From Archaeoglobus sp. UBA234 (GTDB lineage: Archaea > Halobacteriota > Archaeoglobi > Archaeoglobales > Archaeoglobaceae), in contig DACH01000020.1 of NCBI GenBank assembly GCA_002494625.1, positions 148,316 through 212,315 on the forward strand: a DNA stretch of 64,000 nt, in the 5' to 3' direction. Below the pieces are notes generated by a model. That model searched no databases, was not told the DNA's origin, and saw only the letters and a list, made by a program, of their open reading frames with translations. Every line of letters starts with the position of its first letter. Position 1 is the first letter of the stretch. Made by a program: the position numbers and the translations under genes. Shown here piece after piece: positions 9,685-19,491 of the stretch.

Positions 9685-10203
9685 TTATTTTCCATCTCTC
9701 AAATCCAAATACATATCATACTCAAAATAAGGATCAACTACTTCAAAACCGAGTTTTCTGTAAACATGAATCGCTCTTGCATTTGTTCTTTCAGTCACGA
9801 GCATAATCCCTCTGTATCCAGCTTTTTTCGCGTACTCAATTATTCTTTTCATCAGCTCCTGTCCAACCCCTCGATTCTGCGCATCCTGATGAACAAAAAT
9901 TGTAACATCAACATTCTTCTTATCCTCAGTTGGAACAATCACAACATGTCCGATTATTCTACCATCTCTCTCAGCCACCAAACCGAAACCCGATGAAGCA
10001 AGATAATCAATCCAGTTTTCTATACCCTTTCTCGTGGTAGGGGGAAGTCCAAGACACCTCAGCTCAGGATTGAAAGTTTCGTACATCTCAATAACCTTTT
10101 CTCTATCTTTTGTGTGGTCGTACAATCTGATAATGTACTCTTCTCCTTTCCTGTCTGTAACTCTAACTTCAGAGAATTCTTCCACCGCTGCGCAGCTCCC
10201 CAT
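9685..10203 (-). CDS. GNAT-family N-acetyltransferase
   Basis: A 172-residue protein with the GNAT acetyl-CoA site: VDVTIFVHQDAQNRGVGQELMKRII around residues 98-120, in which Q/R-x-x-G-V-G binds the pyrophosphate, and a C-terminal ARAIHVYRKLGFEVVD typical of motif B. These enzymes move an acetyl group from acetyl-CoA to an amine on a protein or small molecule. The target is not predictable. It converges with the ClC gene with a 28-base gap. Confidence 0.85.
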   Translation of the reverse strand: MGSCAAVEEFSEVRVTDRKGEEYIIRLYDHTKDREKVIEMYETFNPELRCLGLPPTTRKGIENWIDYLASSGFGLVAERDGRIIGHVVIVPTEDKKNVDVTIFVHQDAQNRGVGQELMKRIIEYAKKAGYRGIMLVTERTNARAIHVYRKLGFEVVDPYFEYDMYLDLRDGK

Positions 10204-10280
10204 GCCTTATATAGAATTGGAAAGAGGGTATTTATTATTTTCTTTAGATTATTAATCATTCTATATCCGCAATATCTTTT

Positions 10281-10952
10281 TTAAGATTTATCTGTACTCA
10301 GAAGCCCGATCATCTCAGCCTCATCAACATCTTTCCACTCAACGTAAGCATCAGCAACAGCGAAAGGATAGATATCCCTTACATTCAGTACAGCGATTAC
10401 CTCGCATTCCCTTTCAAGAACCCTCAAAGATCTTTCCGATGCTGTTGGGATGGACGCAACAATGCTATCGTAAAATCTTTCAGCACCTTTTATGGCTGCA
10501 AGCATGGTATATCCTGAGGCGAGACCATCATCCACCAGTATCGCCCTCCTTCCCCCCAGCTGCAGAAGATGCTCTGGAATTATCTCTATCCTTTTCCTGA
10601 GCCTTTTTCGAGTCTCCTCTATCTGCTTTTTTATAGCATCTTCCCCAAGACCAAAAGCCTCAATTGCCCTTTCATTCAAAATAACATCACCAAAAACATT
10701 TATTGCCCCAAAGCCTGCCTCTGTTGTCCAGGGAAAAAGGATTTTTGAGACAGGAATTAGCCTGAGAATTAAACCGAGTTTTTTCGCCATTCTGCATGCA
10801 ACAGGAACTCCTCCTGCTGGAATAGCCAAAACACTGTCTTCTTTGGATAAATCAATATTTTTTGAGATAAAGCTGGCAAGCTGCTCTCCGGCATCATCCC
10901 TATTCCTGAAAACATGGAATCTGTTATAGAGTTCTTTCTCATGAATTATCAT
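10281..10952 (-). CDS. Phosphoribosyltransferase-fold protein
   Basis: 223 residues. RRAILVDDGLASGYTMLAAI is the PRPP-binding loop of type I phosphoribosyltransferases, with two acidic residues followed by a G-x-T/A turn. Family members of this length in archaea and bacteria are often stand-alone PRTases of uncertain substrate. It is divergent from the metallo-beta-lactamase gene with only 44 bases between them, so the two may share a promoter region. Confidence 0.8.
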   Translation of the reverse strand: MIIHEKELYNRFHVFRNRDDAGEQLASFISKNIDLSKEDSVLAIPAGGVPVACRMAKKLGLILRLIPVSKILFPWTTEAGFGAINVFGDVILNERAIEAFGLGEDAIKKQIEETRKRLRKRIEIIPEHLLQLGGRRAILVDDGLASGYTMLAAIKGAERFYDSIVASIPTASERSLRVLERECEVIAVLNVRDIYPFAVADAYVEWKDVDEAEMIGLLSTDKS

Positions 10953-10996
10953 CTTAAAATGTTTAAAATGAAAAGATTTATCTTTTTCCCCGCTGA

Positions 10997-11854
10997 ATGT
11001 GCATCATGTTCGGTGAGTCTTTTGGAGAGGTAAAAAAGGCTGAGTTATTTGTTTTAGCTGATAACTTCGTACCCAGACCCGGTAAGTTCATTGGAGAATA
11101 TGGATTTTCCATGTTTTTGAAGTTGAAAGGAGATGAAGAGATTGGGATACTTCTGGACACCGGAGCAGGATACGCTATCGAGCATAACTGGAAAGAGTTC
11201 AATCTCGACTGGGATGCAGTTAATTTTGTTGTACTGAGTCACAGACACTTTGACCATACCGGAGGTTTGATGAGGGTTCTTGAAAGGATTAATGCCCCGG
11301 TTCTGGCACATCCCGATATATTCAAACCGAGCTTTCTCTGGGTGAGGGAAAGACTTGTTGATGGCTCACTGCCCTTCAGTGAACAGGTCGTAAGGGAGAA
11401 AGCCAGACTTTATCTTGTCAGAGATGCCTTTAAGATAGCTCCTGGTGTCACTCTGAGCGGAGAGGTAAAAAGAGTTACTGAGTTTGAAAAAACCCCTGAG
11501 ACCTTCAGGCTGGAAGATGGAAGGTTTATACATGATGAGATGAGTGATGATATGTCCCTTTACATCAAAACAAAGAAGGGGCTGGCTGTAATAACCGGCT
11601 GTGCACATTCAGGGGTTGTGAACATTCTCAGACATGCTGAGGAACTCACGGGAGAGAAACCATATCTTGTCGCTGGAGGTTTTCACCTTATTTTCTCCGG
11701 AAAGGAGAGAGTAAATCCAACCATAGAGGAGCTCAGAAAACTCGATGTTATCGCCCCCTGCCACTGCTCGGGAGTTGCCTTCGCAGGTGAAATAGCAAAA
11801 CTTGAGCCCTCAAAATACCTTCAGCTGGGAGCCGGAGTAAAATTTGAGATCTGA
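10997..11854 (+). CDS. Metallo-beta-lactamase-fold hydrolase (MJ0301-like family)
   Basis: 285 residues with the metal motif SHRHFDHTGGL (H-x-H-x-D-H), then GCAHSGVVNIL and a final VAGGFHLIF supplying further ligands. This subfamily, recognisable by AELFVLADNF at the start and AHSG-NIL in the middle, is often annotated as a dihydropterin / ribofuranosylaminobenzene-phosphate enzyme of methanopterin synthesis. That assignment is weak, and only a metal-dependent hydrolase can be stated with confidence. Confidence 0.82.
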   Translation: MCIMFGESFGEVKKAELFVLADNFVPRPGKFIGEYGFSMFLKLKGDEEIGILLDTGAGYAIEHNWKEFNLDWDAVNFVVLSHRHFDHTGGLMRVLERINAPVLAHPDIFKPSFLWVRERLVDGSLPFSEQVVREKARLYLVRDAFKIAPGVTLSGEVKRVTEFEKTPETFRLEDGRFIHDEMSDDMSLYIKTKKGLAVITGCAHSGVVNILRHAEELTGEKPYLVAGGFHLIFSGKERVNPTIEELRKLDVIAPCHCSGVAFAGEIAKLEPSKYLQLGAGVKFEI

Positions 11855-11929
11855 TCTTTTATTTTTCTGGGGGTGTAAAAAAGGAAGTAAAAAGAAATCC
11901 AAACAGGAATTTAAATAATATTGCAAAGT

Positions 11930-14173
11930 TCAGAAGAGATCATCCAGCTCATCATTGTATTTCGGCATCCTGCCATGTTTCTGGAGGAACTCCTGTATCA
12001 GCTCGCTCTCCCTTTTTGTAAACATCTTATCCTCCTCATAGGCAAAATACTTCACATCTGGATCTTCTAAGTATTCTTCCAGCAAAGACCTGATATTCTC
12101 GGTTCCTTTTATGAATATCACATTCATTTCTGCATCAAAAAGTCTCACAACCCCTTCTGTTTCAGGAGCTGATGCTATTTTCTCTGCTGCCAGCTCCATA
12201 AATTCCTCAGGTGGTAGAGGTGGTGACTCAAGCCTTAGTCTGAGATCACATCTGAGACATCTGATAGCCTCTGATACAGCTTCATCTTTTCCAAAGCCCA
12301 GCTCAACAAGCTCAAAATCCTTTCCCTCAGAAACTGGCATCTTCACCCTCTTCAACTCCACGAAGTTGGCAATTCTCCCCAACCAGAAATCTGGTCTTTC
12401 CTGTAAAACGACTTGAGAGAATCCATTTCCACCAAGGAACTTATCTATCTCCTCTACAGCTCTTCTCACTGTTGCAAGCGATTTTGCTATGGAGAACTCA
12501 TCAAGGACTGCAGAACCTGCTGCAAAAACACCCCTCTTAGAGGTTTCAAAGTTATGCTTGATAACAATCAAACCATCCTTAATTCTTACTCCCAGTTCCT
12601 CATCCACCACATAGTTATCGTAAATAACCTCATCCACAGCAATTCTCTGCCCATCCACAAGAACCTCGAATCCTCCCTCAACCTCCTGGACCTTAGCTTC
12701 ACCCTTGTAAATTCTCACGCCTTCTCTCTCTGCCTCCTCCAGTTCACCCATATGAATATCCAGCCTGTTTGAAATGAAAACAACCTCTACTCCAGATCTC
12801 ACCAAGGTTCTTGCTGTGTCAAGAGACAGTATCCCTCCAATCAAAGCTACACTCTTAAATTCTGGCTCTCTACCCGAGATAACTTCCGATATTATTTTTC
12901 TCAGATCTCTACCGCTTAGATCTCTATCGCTTTTCTGTCTCCCAACAGTTAAAAGGACTGCATCAAAGTCTGCAAGTTCATCCAGGCTGCTTACTCTTGC
13001 ATTTGTTTTGAATTCCACTCCTAAGCTGGCTATTTTGTTTATTTCCTTCTCTAATATGTCCCGGGGGAGTTTGAATTCAGGAATGAATCTCAGTCCACCT
13101 CCTATCTCAGACTCGGCTTCGAAAACAGTAACCGAGTATCCTAACAGTGAAAACCAGTAGGCAGCAGAAAGACCTGCTGGTCCTGAACCAATAACTGCAA
13201 CTTTTTTACCGTTTTCTGACTTCCTTTCAGGTAAATCAGCCTTATAATTATCCATCAAAAACCTTTCAATAGCCCTTATCGAGATCGGTTCATTCAGCGT
13301 ACCCCTTCTGCAGTCTCTCTCACAGGGAGCCTGGCAGATGTAGCTGACTATCCCAGGAAGAGCTGTCCTGCTCTGAATGGACTCTACAGCGCTCCTGAAA
13401 TCCTTCTTTGAGGTTAAATAAACCATATAAGATGGCTTATAATCAAGGGGACATGAACCATCACATGGTGGAGTGTCCCATTTTCTCGTTCGATCTCGAA
13501 GCGCTCCTGTGGGGCAGACTTCAACGCAGCAACCGTCAAATCGGCAGCCAACTTCTGCAAGAGGCAGATTGTAGGCAGTAGATACCGTAATGTCAGAACT
13601 TTTATAAACAAATTCCAGAACTGATGCACCGATTACATCCTGACATACCCTCACACATCTCCCGCAGACTATGCAAAGTTCCGGATCACGGATGAAGAAG
13701 GGTTCTTCAATCCCGGATATTTTCCTTGGAATGTACTTTGGAGTTCCTTCCCTGATCCCGACATATTCCACAACCTTTCTGAACTCACACACATCAAAAA
13801 CAGGGCAGCATCTCTCATCCTCCGGAACATTGGATGAACACTGCGTTCTGCTGCAACCCTCCCTTTGAGGGCAAATTATGCATTCATGAGGATGTTGTTC
13901 GAGAATTAGGGAGAGAATCTCTCTTCTTAACTCTTTAACTCTCTCTGTATCAGTGTAAACGACCATTCCATCCTCTGCAGGGGTTGTACATGATGTGGGA
14001 AATCCTTTAATCCCTTCGATCTCAACTATACACAATCTGCAGGCTCCATGAGGGACAAGATCGGGATGATAACAGAGTGTTGGCACATAAACTCCGGCAG
14101 CTCTGATTGCATCAAGAACTGTTGATCCTTCTTCAACCTTTACTTCCAAATCATTGATTTTAAGACTCGGCAT
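11930..14173 (-). CDS. NuoG-like iron-sulfur protein fused to a GltD-like FAD/NAD(P) oxidoreductase
   Basis: 747 residues in three parts. Residues 1-70 are a [2Fe-2S] ferredoxin domain (C34, C45, C48, C62). Residues 90-225 are the NuoG iron-sulfur region, with HPHECIICPQREGC for the His/Cys-ligated cluster and CIVCGRCVRVC plus CRFDGCCVEVC for [4Fe-4S] clusters. Residues about 235 onward resemble the small subunit of glutamate synthase: ICQAPCERDCRRG and the FAD motif VAVIGSGPAGLSAAYWF. No molybdopterin domain is present. As the last gene of the benzoyl-CoA reductase operon it is likely part of the electron-input complex, comparable in role to BzdV of Azoarcus, an analogy and not a demonstrated orthology. 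Confidence 0.82.
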   Translation of the reverse strand: MPSLKINDLEVKVEEGSTVLDAIRAAGVYVPTLCYHPDLVPHGACRLCIVEIEGIKGFPTSCTTPAEDGMVVYTDTERVKELRREILSLILEQHPHECIICPQREGCSRTQCSSNVPEDERCCPVFDVCEFRKVVEYVGIREGTPKYIPRKISGIEEPFFIRDPELCIVCGRCVRVCQDVIGASVLEFVYKSSDITVSTAYNLPLAEVGCRFDGCCVEVCPTGALRDRTRKWDTPPCDGSCPLDYKPSYMVYLTSKKDFRSAVESIQSRTALPGIVSYICQAPCERDCRRGTLNEPISIRAIERFLMDNYKADLPERKSENGKKVAVIGSGPAGLSAAYWFSLLGYSVTVFEAESEIGGGLRFIPEFKLPRDILEKEINKIASLGVEFKTNARVSSLDELADFDAVLLTVGRQKSDRDLSGRDLRKIISEVISGREPEFKSVALIGGILSLDTARTLVRSGVEVVFISNRLDIHMGELEEAEREGVRIYKGEAKVQEVEGGFEVLVDGQRIAVDEVIYDNYVVDEELGVRIKDGLIVIKHNFETSKRGVFAAGSAVLDEFSIAKSLATVRRAVEEIDKFLGGNGFSQVVLQERPDFWLGRIANFVELKRVKMPVSEGKDFELVELGFGKDEAVSEAIRCLRCDLRLRLESPPLPPEEFMELAAEKIASAPETEGVVRLFDAEMNVIFIKGTENIRSLLEEYLEDPDVKYFAYEEDKMFTKRESELIQEFLQKHGRMPKYNDELDDLF

Positions 14174-14181
14174 ACAATCAC

Positions 14182-15939
14182 CTATTCTATTGCCATGAAA
14201 TCACACGCCTCTATGCATGATTTGCACTTTATGCACTTCTCTCTGTCAATTTTAGCGTATTCTCCTTTTTTCCAGGCTATTGCATTTTCAGGACAGGCTT
14301 TAGCACACTTCCCGCATTGAGTGCACTTTTCCTCGTTAATCTCGAATCCGAGCAAAGCAACACACTGGTTTGCCGGACATCTTTTCTCTATAATGTGCGC
14401 CTCATATTCCTCTCTGAAATACTTTAAAGTTGTCAGAACCGGATTTGGAGCGGTCTTACCCAGACTACAGAGGGAAGTTTCCATAATGCTCTTTGCCAGA
14501 TTCTCAAGGAATTCCACATCCTTAAGCTCTCCATTTCCGCTGACGATTTTGTTCAGAACCTCAAGCATCTTTTTTAAACCCAATCTGCATGGAAAGCACT
14601 TCCCGCATGATTCATCACTGGTGAAACTCAGGAAGAATCTGGCAAGATCAACCATACATGTCGAGTCGTCGAGCACTATCAATCCACCGGAGCCCATTAT
14701 GGCTCCTGCCCCAACGAGGGAGTCAAAGTCTATTGGAGTGTCGAAGAGATTTTCTGGTATACAGCCCCCCGATGGCCCTCCAATCTGAATCGCCTTTATC
14801 TTCCTCATCTTTTTAGCCGGTCCCCCTCCAGGCCCATACAGGAGGTCTCTGATCGTTGTACCCAGAGGGACTTCGACCAAGCCCGTATTCCTCACCTTTC
14901 CAGCAAGGGCAAAAACCTTTGTACCTTTGCTCTTTTCAGTTCCAAGGGAGGCATACCAGTCTCCCCCCCTCAGTATAATATAAGGAACATTAGCCAGGGT
15001 TTCGACATTGTTTATTATCGTCGGTTTACTCCAGAGACCCCTCTGAACCGGAAATGGAGGTCTTGGTTTTGGCATACCTCTTTTTCCTTCTATTGAAGCT
15101 ATCAAAGCAGTTTCCTCACCACAGACAAAGGCTCCAGCCCCCTCAATTAGTTTGACATCGAATGAAAAACCTGTACCAAGAATATTCTCACCAATGAAAC
15201 CATTTTCCTTAGCCTGAGAGATGGCGATTCTGAGTCTCCTTATCGCCAGAGGATATTCAGCTCTGCAATAAATATACCCTTCATTTGAACCAATAGCATA
15301 TCCAGCTATCGCCATCCCTTCCAAAACAGCATGAGGGTCTCCTTCCAGCACACTCCTGTCCATAAAAGCCCCTGGATCTCCTTCATCAGCATTACAGATT
15401 ACAAACTTGGGTTGATTTTTTTGAGCTCTGCATAATTCCCATTTAACTCCTGTAGGAAATCCTGCCCCACCTCTACCCCTCAAACCTGATTTCTTTATTT
15501 CTTCAATCACCTCTTCAGGATCCATTCCTTTAATAGCCTTCTCCAAAGCCTTATATCCATTATCTTCAATATAGGACTCTATATTTTCAGGATCGATCTC
15601 ACCGCACCTTCTAAGAACTATTCTTTTCTGACCTGCAAAAAAATCCTGATAGGCTTTCCTTGCAGAGTATTTTTTTACAACCTCCCCATTTTTAACATGT
15701 TTCTCAACCAATTCCGGAACAATTTCCGGTGTTATATCCTGATAAGTAACCCTTCCCGTTTCAGGATGAATTATATCAACCAGAACATCTCTGAAATATC
15801 CTCTATCACCTGTTTTTATCAGCTCACACCTCTCCAATCCCTGTTTGCTCAACTCTTCCTCAAACTTTTTATAGACTTCAGATGCTCCAGCAGACAGTCC
15901 ACTTGTGCCGTGACATATGAGAATCTTTACCTCAGTCAT
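14182..15939 (-). CDS. NuoF-like NADH-binding flavoprotein with C-terminal 2[4Fe-4S] ferredoxin domain
   Basis: 585 residues. GLRGRGGAGFPTGVKWE and CNADEGDPGAFMDR form the FMN/NADH site, SCGKCFPCRLGLKKM holds the N3-type [4Fe-4S] cluster, and the tail CTQCGKCAKACPENAI / CIKCKSCIEACDFMAI forms two more clusters. The N-terminal thioredoxin-like domain, which usually binds a [2Fe-2S] cluster, has Ser where relatives have Cys (CHGTSGLSAGASE) and seems to have lost that cluster. With NuoE and the NuoG-GltD fusion it would oxidise NADH or another pyridine nucleotide and pass electrons to ferredoxin for benzoyl-CoA reduction (inference). Confidence 0.88.
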   Translation of the reverse strand: MTEVKILICHGTSGLSAGASEVYKKFEEELSKQGLERCELIKTGDRGYFRDVLVDIIHPETGRVTYQDITPEIVPELVEKHVKNGEVVKKYSARKAYQDFFAGQKRIVLRRCGEIDPENIESYIEDNGYKALEKAIKGMDPEEVIEEIKKSGLRGRGGAGFPTGVKWELCRAQKNQPKFVICNADEGDPGAFMDRSVLEGDPHAVLEGMAIAGYAIGSNEGYIYCRAEYPLAIRRLRIAISQAKENGFIGENILGTGFSFDVKLIEGAGAFVCGEETALIASIEGKRGMPKPRPPFPVQRGLWSKPTIINNVETLANVPYIILRGGDWYASLGTEKSKGTKVFALAGKVRNTGLVEVPLGTTIRDLLYGPGGGPAKKMRKIKAIQIGGPSGGCIPENLFDTPIDFDSLVGAGAIMGSGGLIVLDDSTCMVDLARFFLSFTSDESCGKCFPCRLGLKKMLEVLNKIVSGNGELKDVEFLENLAKSIMETSLCSLGKTAPNPVLTTLKYFREEYEAHIIEKRCPANQCVALLGFEINEEKCTQCGKCAKACPENAIAWKKGEYAKIDREKCIKCKSCIEACDFMAIE

Positions 15940-15951
15940 TAAAACACCTCT

Positions 15952-16419
15952 TCAGACCGTCTCGTGTCTATATCCCCCATATTTCCTGACCAGCTTCTCA
16001 GTTTTCTGGATGTCCATCCTACCGTGGATGTCTTCATCGATCATTATAACAGGAGCCATACCACAGCAGCCTAAGCATCTGACTTTACTCAGCGTAAACA
16101 ACCCATCTTCTGTTGTTTCATTGTCCATAATCCTAAACTTGCTCTTTAAATGCTCAAAAATTTCATGTCCACCCATTATATGACACGCAGTCCCAAGACA
16201 AATTTTTAGCGTGTGTTCTCCGGGAGGAGTTAAGCGAAACTGGGAGTAAAAGGTAAGAATACCATATATCTGTGATGGTGATATGCCTGTTGCTCTTGAT
16301 ATTTCATCAACAGCCTCCTTAGGGACATAACCGAGGTTGTTCTGGATCTCTTGAAGAATTTTAATTAAACTCACTTCACCCTTGAAATTCTCCAGAATTT
16401 CTGCAACAACCTCAATCAA
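15952..16419 (-). CDS. NuoE-like [2Fe-2S] subunit
   Basis: 155 residues with the thioredoxin-like [2Fe-2S] pattern of NuoE: CLGTACHIMGG and CLGCCGMAPVIMID hold the four cysteines. The N-terminal helical part (LIKILQEIQNNLGYVPKEAVDEIS) is also typical. Length is normal. The gene lies between bzdQ-like and nuoF-like genes with gaps of 26 and 12 bases, so it is clearly in the operon and should pair with NuoF. Confidence 0.9.
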   Translation of the reverse strand: MIEVVAEILENFKGEVSLIKILQEIQNNLGYVPKEAVDEISRATGISPSQIYGILTFYSQFRLTPPGEHTLKICLGTACHIMGGHEIFEHLKSKFRIMDNETTEDGLFTLSKVRCLGCCGMAPVIMIDEDIHGRMDIQKTEKLVRKYGGYRHETV

Positions 16420-16445
16420 AAAATCACCTCAAAAAAATAGAGGGT

Positions 16446-17342
16446 TTATCTTTTTCCTGTTTGCTTTTCGTAAAGAGCTTTAGCGAACAGAGCAGCCCCT
16501 ATTGCTCCGGCTAACTGAGGATCATATTCTGTCTCAAGTGCTTTCATACCCAGCATATCCTGAACCCTTTTTGTTACCCCGGGATTCTTGGAAATTCCAC
16601 CTGTAATCGCAAAGTCAGATTCCACTCCAACCCTCTCAAGCAGCTCTACAACTCTTGTAGCAACAGATCTGAAGAATGCAGCGAGTATTCTGTCCTTGGG
16701 CCATCCTTTTCTTATCAAACCAAGAATCTCTGATTTTCCAAATACTATACAGGTTGTACTGACTGGATCAGGCTCATTGTCAGGATAAACTTCAAGGGAC
16801 ATCGAGCCTACTTCTGTTATCGGAATTGATAGCAAATCTGCCACAACCTCAATTCCTCTCCCCGTTCCTGCAGCACACTTATCGTTCATCAGAAAGTTTA
16901 CAACCTTTCCTCTATGGTCGATTTTTATTGCCTTCAGATCCTGTCCTCCCATATCCAAGACAGTTCTAACGGTTGAGCCATAGATATAATTGGCTCCTCT
17001 GCCATGACAGGCAATTTCAGTTATTGTTTTATGAGCAAAGGGAATGCTAACTCTACCATATCCCGTTCCAACTATGTAATGTATATCCTCCCTTTTCATA
17101 TCGCCAATCTTTTCCAGAATCGATCCGAGTGCCTTTTCCGAACTTGCTGAACTGCTTGATCCCGTTCTCAGATTGGAATAAGCGTAAAGCTCGCCATCAA
17201 GCATGATGACTGCCTGAGAACTTACCGACCCCAGATCAATGCCACAACTGATTACCTCAGCCTCTTTCCAGTTCTTGCTCTCATCTATCCAGACTGTTTC
17301 TGGCCATCTCCAATACTCGCTTTCCTGGATTACCTCCATCAA
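16446..17342 (-). CDS. bzdQ: Benzoyl-CoA reductase ATPase subunit, BzdQ/BcrD-like
   Basis: 298 residues of the HgdC/BcrA/BadF ATPase family. GIDLGSVSSQAVIM is the phosphate-1 loop, MNDKCAAGTGRG and TTCIVFGKSE carry the two cysteines that bind a bridging [4Fe-4S] cluster, and FAITGGISKNPGV is the adenosine motif. About 30 residues precede the fold, as in BzdQ proteins. It should form an ATP-driven electron activator with the neighbouring BzdP-like subunit, powering ring reduction of benzoyl-CoA. The operon order N-O-P-Q supports this choice over a 2-hydroxyacyl-CoA dehydratase activator. Confidence 0.85.
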   Translation of the reverse strand: MMEVIQESEYWRWPETVWIDESKNWKEAEVISCGIDLGSVSSQAVIMLDGELYAYSNLRTGSSSSASSEKALGSILEKIGDMKREDIHYIVGTGYGRVSIPFAHKTITEIACHGRGANYIYGSTVRTVLDMGGQDLKAIKIDHRGKVVNFLMNDKCAAGTGRGIEVVADLLSIPITEVGSMSLEVYPDNEPDPVSTTCIVFGKSEILGLIRKGWPKDRILAAFFRSVATRVVELLERVGVESDFAITGGISKNPGVTKRVQDMLGMKALETEYDPQLAGAIGAALFAKALYEKQTGKR

Positions 17343-17356
17343 ATCACCTCCAAAAA

Positions 17357-18127
17357 CTACAAACCGGAAAGTGCTGCTCCCAATGCTGGAACAAGTTCTG
17401 GAGCAAATTTATCCGGTACATAAACCTCTGCTCCAAGTTCCCTCTTTAAGGCGTCGATGAAGCCAATATCATTGGCAAGTCCGCCTATCACCAGAATATC
17501 ATCTTCAATTGCGATTCTTCTCGCTATGGAAGCTACTCTGTCGGCTATTGCACCATGAATTGCTCTGGATATCTCCGGCTTTGGCACATTCGAATGCAGC
17601 AATGAGACAACTTCAGACTCGGCAAAAATCACACACTGTGCATTCATCGGCACCTCTTCCTTCGCCTCAAGAGCCATCCTTCCGAACTCATCTAAGGGAA
17701 CTTCCAGATACCTCACCATAGCATCAACGAAGGATCCTGTTCCTGCAGCACACTTATCCGCCAAAGCAAAATCCTTTATGTTTCCACTCTCGTCAACCCT
17801 CACAGCTCTCGATTCTTCCGCACCAACCTCAATAACCGTTCTAACAGTGGGCCATACGAAATAAGCTCCCTTTCCAGCAGCAACAACCTGTGTCAGTTCA
17901 CTATCTGCAAATGGAACCGAGATCTTTCCAAATCCCGTTGCAACAAACTTATCAACATCATCCTTGGAGATTCCCGCAGACTTGAAAGCTTCATTTAAAG
18001 CTTCTTCAACTGTTTTTTGATGATCTATACCCGTTCTTATATTTGAAGTCCCGATAATCTCTCTGTTCTCATTTACCAGAACGACCTTCGTAAATTTTGA
18101 TCCCACATCTATCCCGGCAACGATCAT
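17357..18127 (-). CDS. bzdP: Benzoyl-CoA reductase ATPase subunit, BzdP/BcrA-like
   Basis: About 256 residues, the second HgdC-type ATPase of the operon. It has VAGIDVGSKFTKVVLV, LADKCAAGTGSF and AQCVIFAESE, the same nucleotide loop and cluster cysteines as its partner. I start at the ATG of MIVAGIDVG because a GGAGGTG site lies just before it; an ATG 15 bases upstream would sit inside that site. Two different ATPase subunits are a mark of true benzoyl-CoA reductases, since dehydratase activators are homodimers. Confidence 0.85.
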   Translation of the reverse strand: MIVAGIDVGSKFTKVVLVNENREIIGTSNIRTGIDHQKTVEEALNEAFKSAGISKDDVDKFVATGFGKISVPFADSELTQVVAAGKGAYFVWPTVRTVIEVGAEESRAVRVDESGNIKDFALADKCAAGTGSFVDAMVRYLEVPLDEFGRMALEAKEEVPMNAQCVIFAESEVVSLLHSNVPKPEISRAIHGAIADRVASIARRIAIEDDILVIGGLANDIGFIDALKRELGAEVYVPDKFAPELVPALGAALSGL

Positions 18128-18144
18128 TTTCCACACCTCCAACC

Positions 18145-19482
18145 TTACTTTTCAGAGATCTTTTCAATACCCAAGCTCTGCATGAATGAATCTATCACAT
18201 TGAATGTTCTTGCTTCATCAAAATCCCTAGGATCAGCCATATTTCCCTCATAAGTTGCAACCGGAATGTCATGCTTAACAAGATAGTCTCTAACCTCGAG
18301 TGTTGACATGTTCCAGAGCTCACAACCCCTGTTTACATGCATTATAATGGCATCTGCCTTCCAGTCCTTTATCATCTGGTAAGTCTCCAGCTTTCTTATC
18401 CAGTGAGAGTATTCATGCTGCCATGAGGCTCTATACCTGAGGTTATACTCTGCCGTCCACCTCAATGCCTCCTCTCTGTTTGTTATCTCAACTCCAGCCT
18501 CCTCAGGAGTTGGAGCTGGTTCCCATATCCATTTTTCTCCCTTCTCATCCATTCCCAGCCATCCTCCGGCAAGACCAAATGTATAGATTGCTCCCAGTGA
18601 GACTGCCCCATACTCCTTCTCAAGATACCTGTAAACCTTGAGAAATGCCCACGGAGGTGGATTGTCGGTAAGAAATCTGAATTGTTCATAGGTTAAAGCG
18701 CCAATCCCTCTTTTAACACGGCTTTCAACTTCATCGTGAAGTTTATGATACAGTTTCGCTACTTCAGGATCCGACCTGTTGATGAGATTCAGCACATAAA
18801 GACTGAACATCGATTTTTCTTCCAGTGGAGCCGGTTTTGCCTGATTCAGCTTGCAGATCTTTGCCCAGGTCGACATCGAGTCTGCCTCTGCATACACAGC
18901 TTTAATTAAAAGCTCATCATCGTATTCTCTCCCGGTTATCTTCTCCATCCAGGAGATTGCATCATTTAGCTGCCTGACAACATAGTCTATTTTCTTGTCA
19001 TCCAGCAGGTAGCCAGGACCTACTGAGATATCAACTGCGAAGGTCGGTACGCCTCCTTCAAGCTCAGCTGCATAATGATACCACTTCGCATGGGTACAGC
19101 AGATGTGGATTGTGAAATTAAAATCAGGTTTTGGAAATGGTTCAACCAAGGTCCCGTCAGTGAGCAGATACTTATTCAGGGCAATTGAACCCCAGTAATT
19201 CCTCATATACCCGCAGAGATCTCTTGCAACACCTCTTCTCTCTATTGTCTCTAAGCATTCCCTGGAGAAGTCGTGGAAAAATGCACATGTTGCTCCGTAT
19301 GGCTCTCCTGTAAGTGGATAAACATCCTCTCCCAGTCCGTGAGGTATCGCATCAAATGCCCAGGCAGAACCCGCCCACCTAATGCCACCCTTTTCCTTTG
19401 CCTCTAAGTAGTTCCTGTAATATCTTTCCCTATACTTCTTAAAATCATCCCAACATTCAAGCGGTCTAACCTTTACTTCCAT
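18145..19482 (-). CDS. bzdO: Benzoyl-CoA reductase substrate-binding subunit, BzdO/BcrB-like
   Basis: 445 residues of the HgdB/BcrB/BcrC family, matching the length of BzdO (about 450). Cysteines in CCTHAKWYHY and in NRGCELWNM are candidates for [4Fe-4S] ligation, and VATYEGNMADPRDFDE near the end is typical of the family's substrate domain. Together with the BzdN-like subunit it should bind benzoyl-CoA and receive electrons from the ATPase pair. It sits 9 bases after bzdN. Confidence 0.85.
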   Translation of the reverse strand: MEVKVRPLECWDDFKKYRERYYRNYLEAKEKGGIRWAGSAWAFDAIPHGLGEDVYPLTGEPYGATCAFFHDFSRECLETIERRGVARDLCGYMRNYWGSIALNKYLLTDGTLVEPFPKPDFNFTIHICCTHAKWYHYAAELEGGVPTFAVDISVGPGYLLDDKKIDYVVRQLNDAISWMEKITGREYDDELLIKAVYAEADSMSTWAKICKLNQAKPAPLEEKSMFSLYVLNLINRSDPEVAKLYHKLHDEVESRVKRGIGALTYEQFRFLTDNPPPWAFLKVYRYLEKEYGAVSLGAIYTFGLAGGWLGMDEKGEKWIWEPAPTPEEAGVEITNREEALRWTAEYNLRYRASWQHEYSHWIRKLETYQMIKDWKADAIIMHVNRGCELWNMSTLEVRDYLVKHDIPVATYEGNMADPRDFDEARTFNVIDSFMQSLGIEKISEK

Positions 19483-19491
19483 TATCTCACC

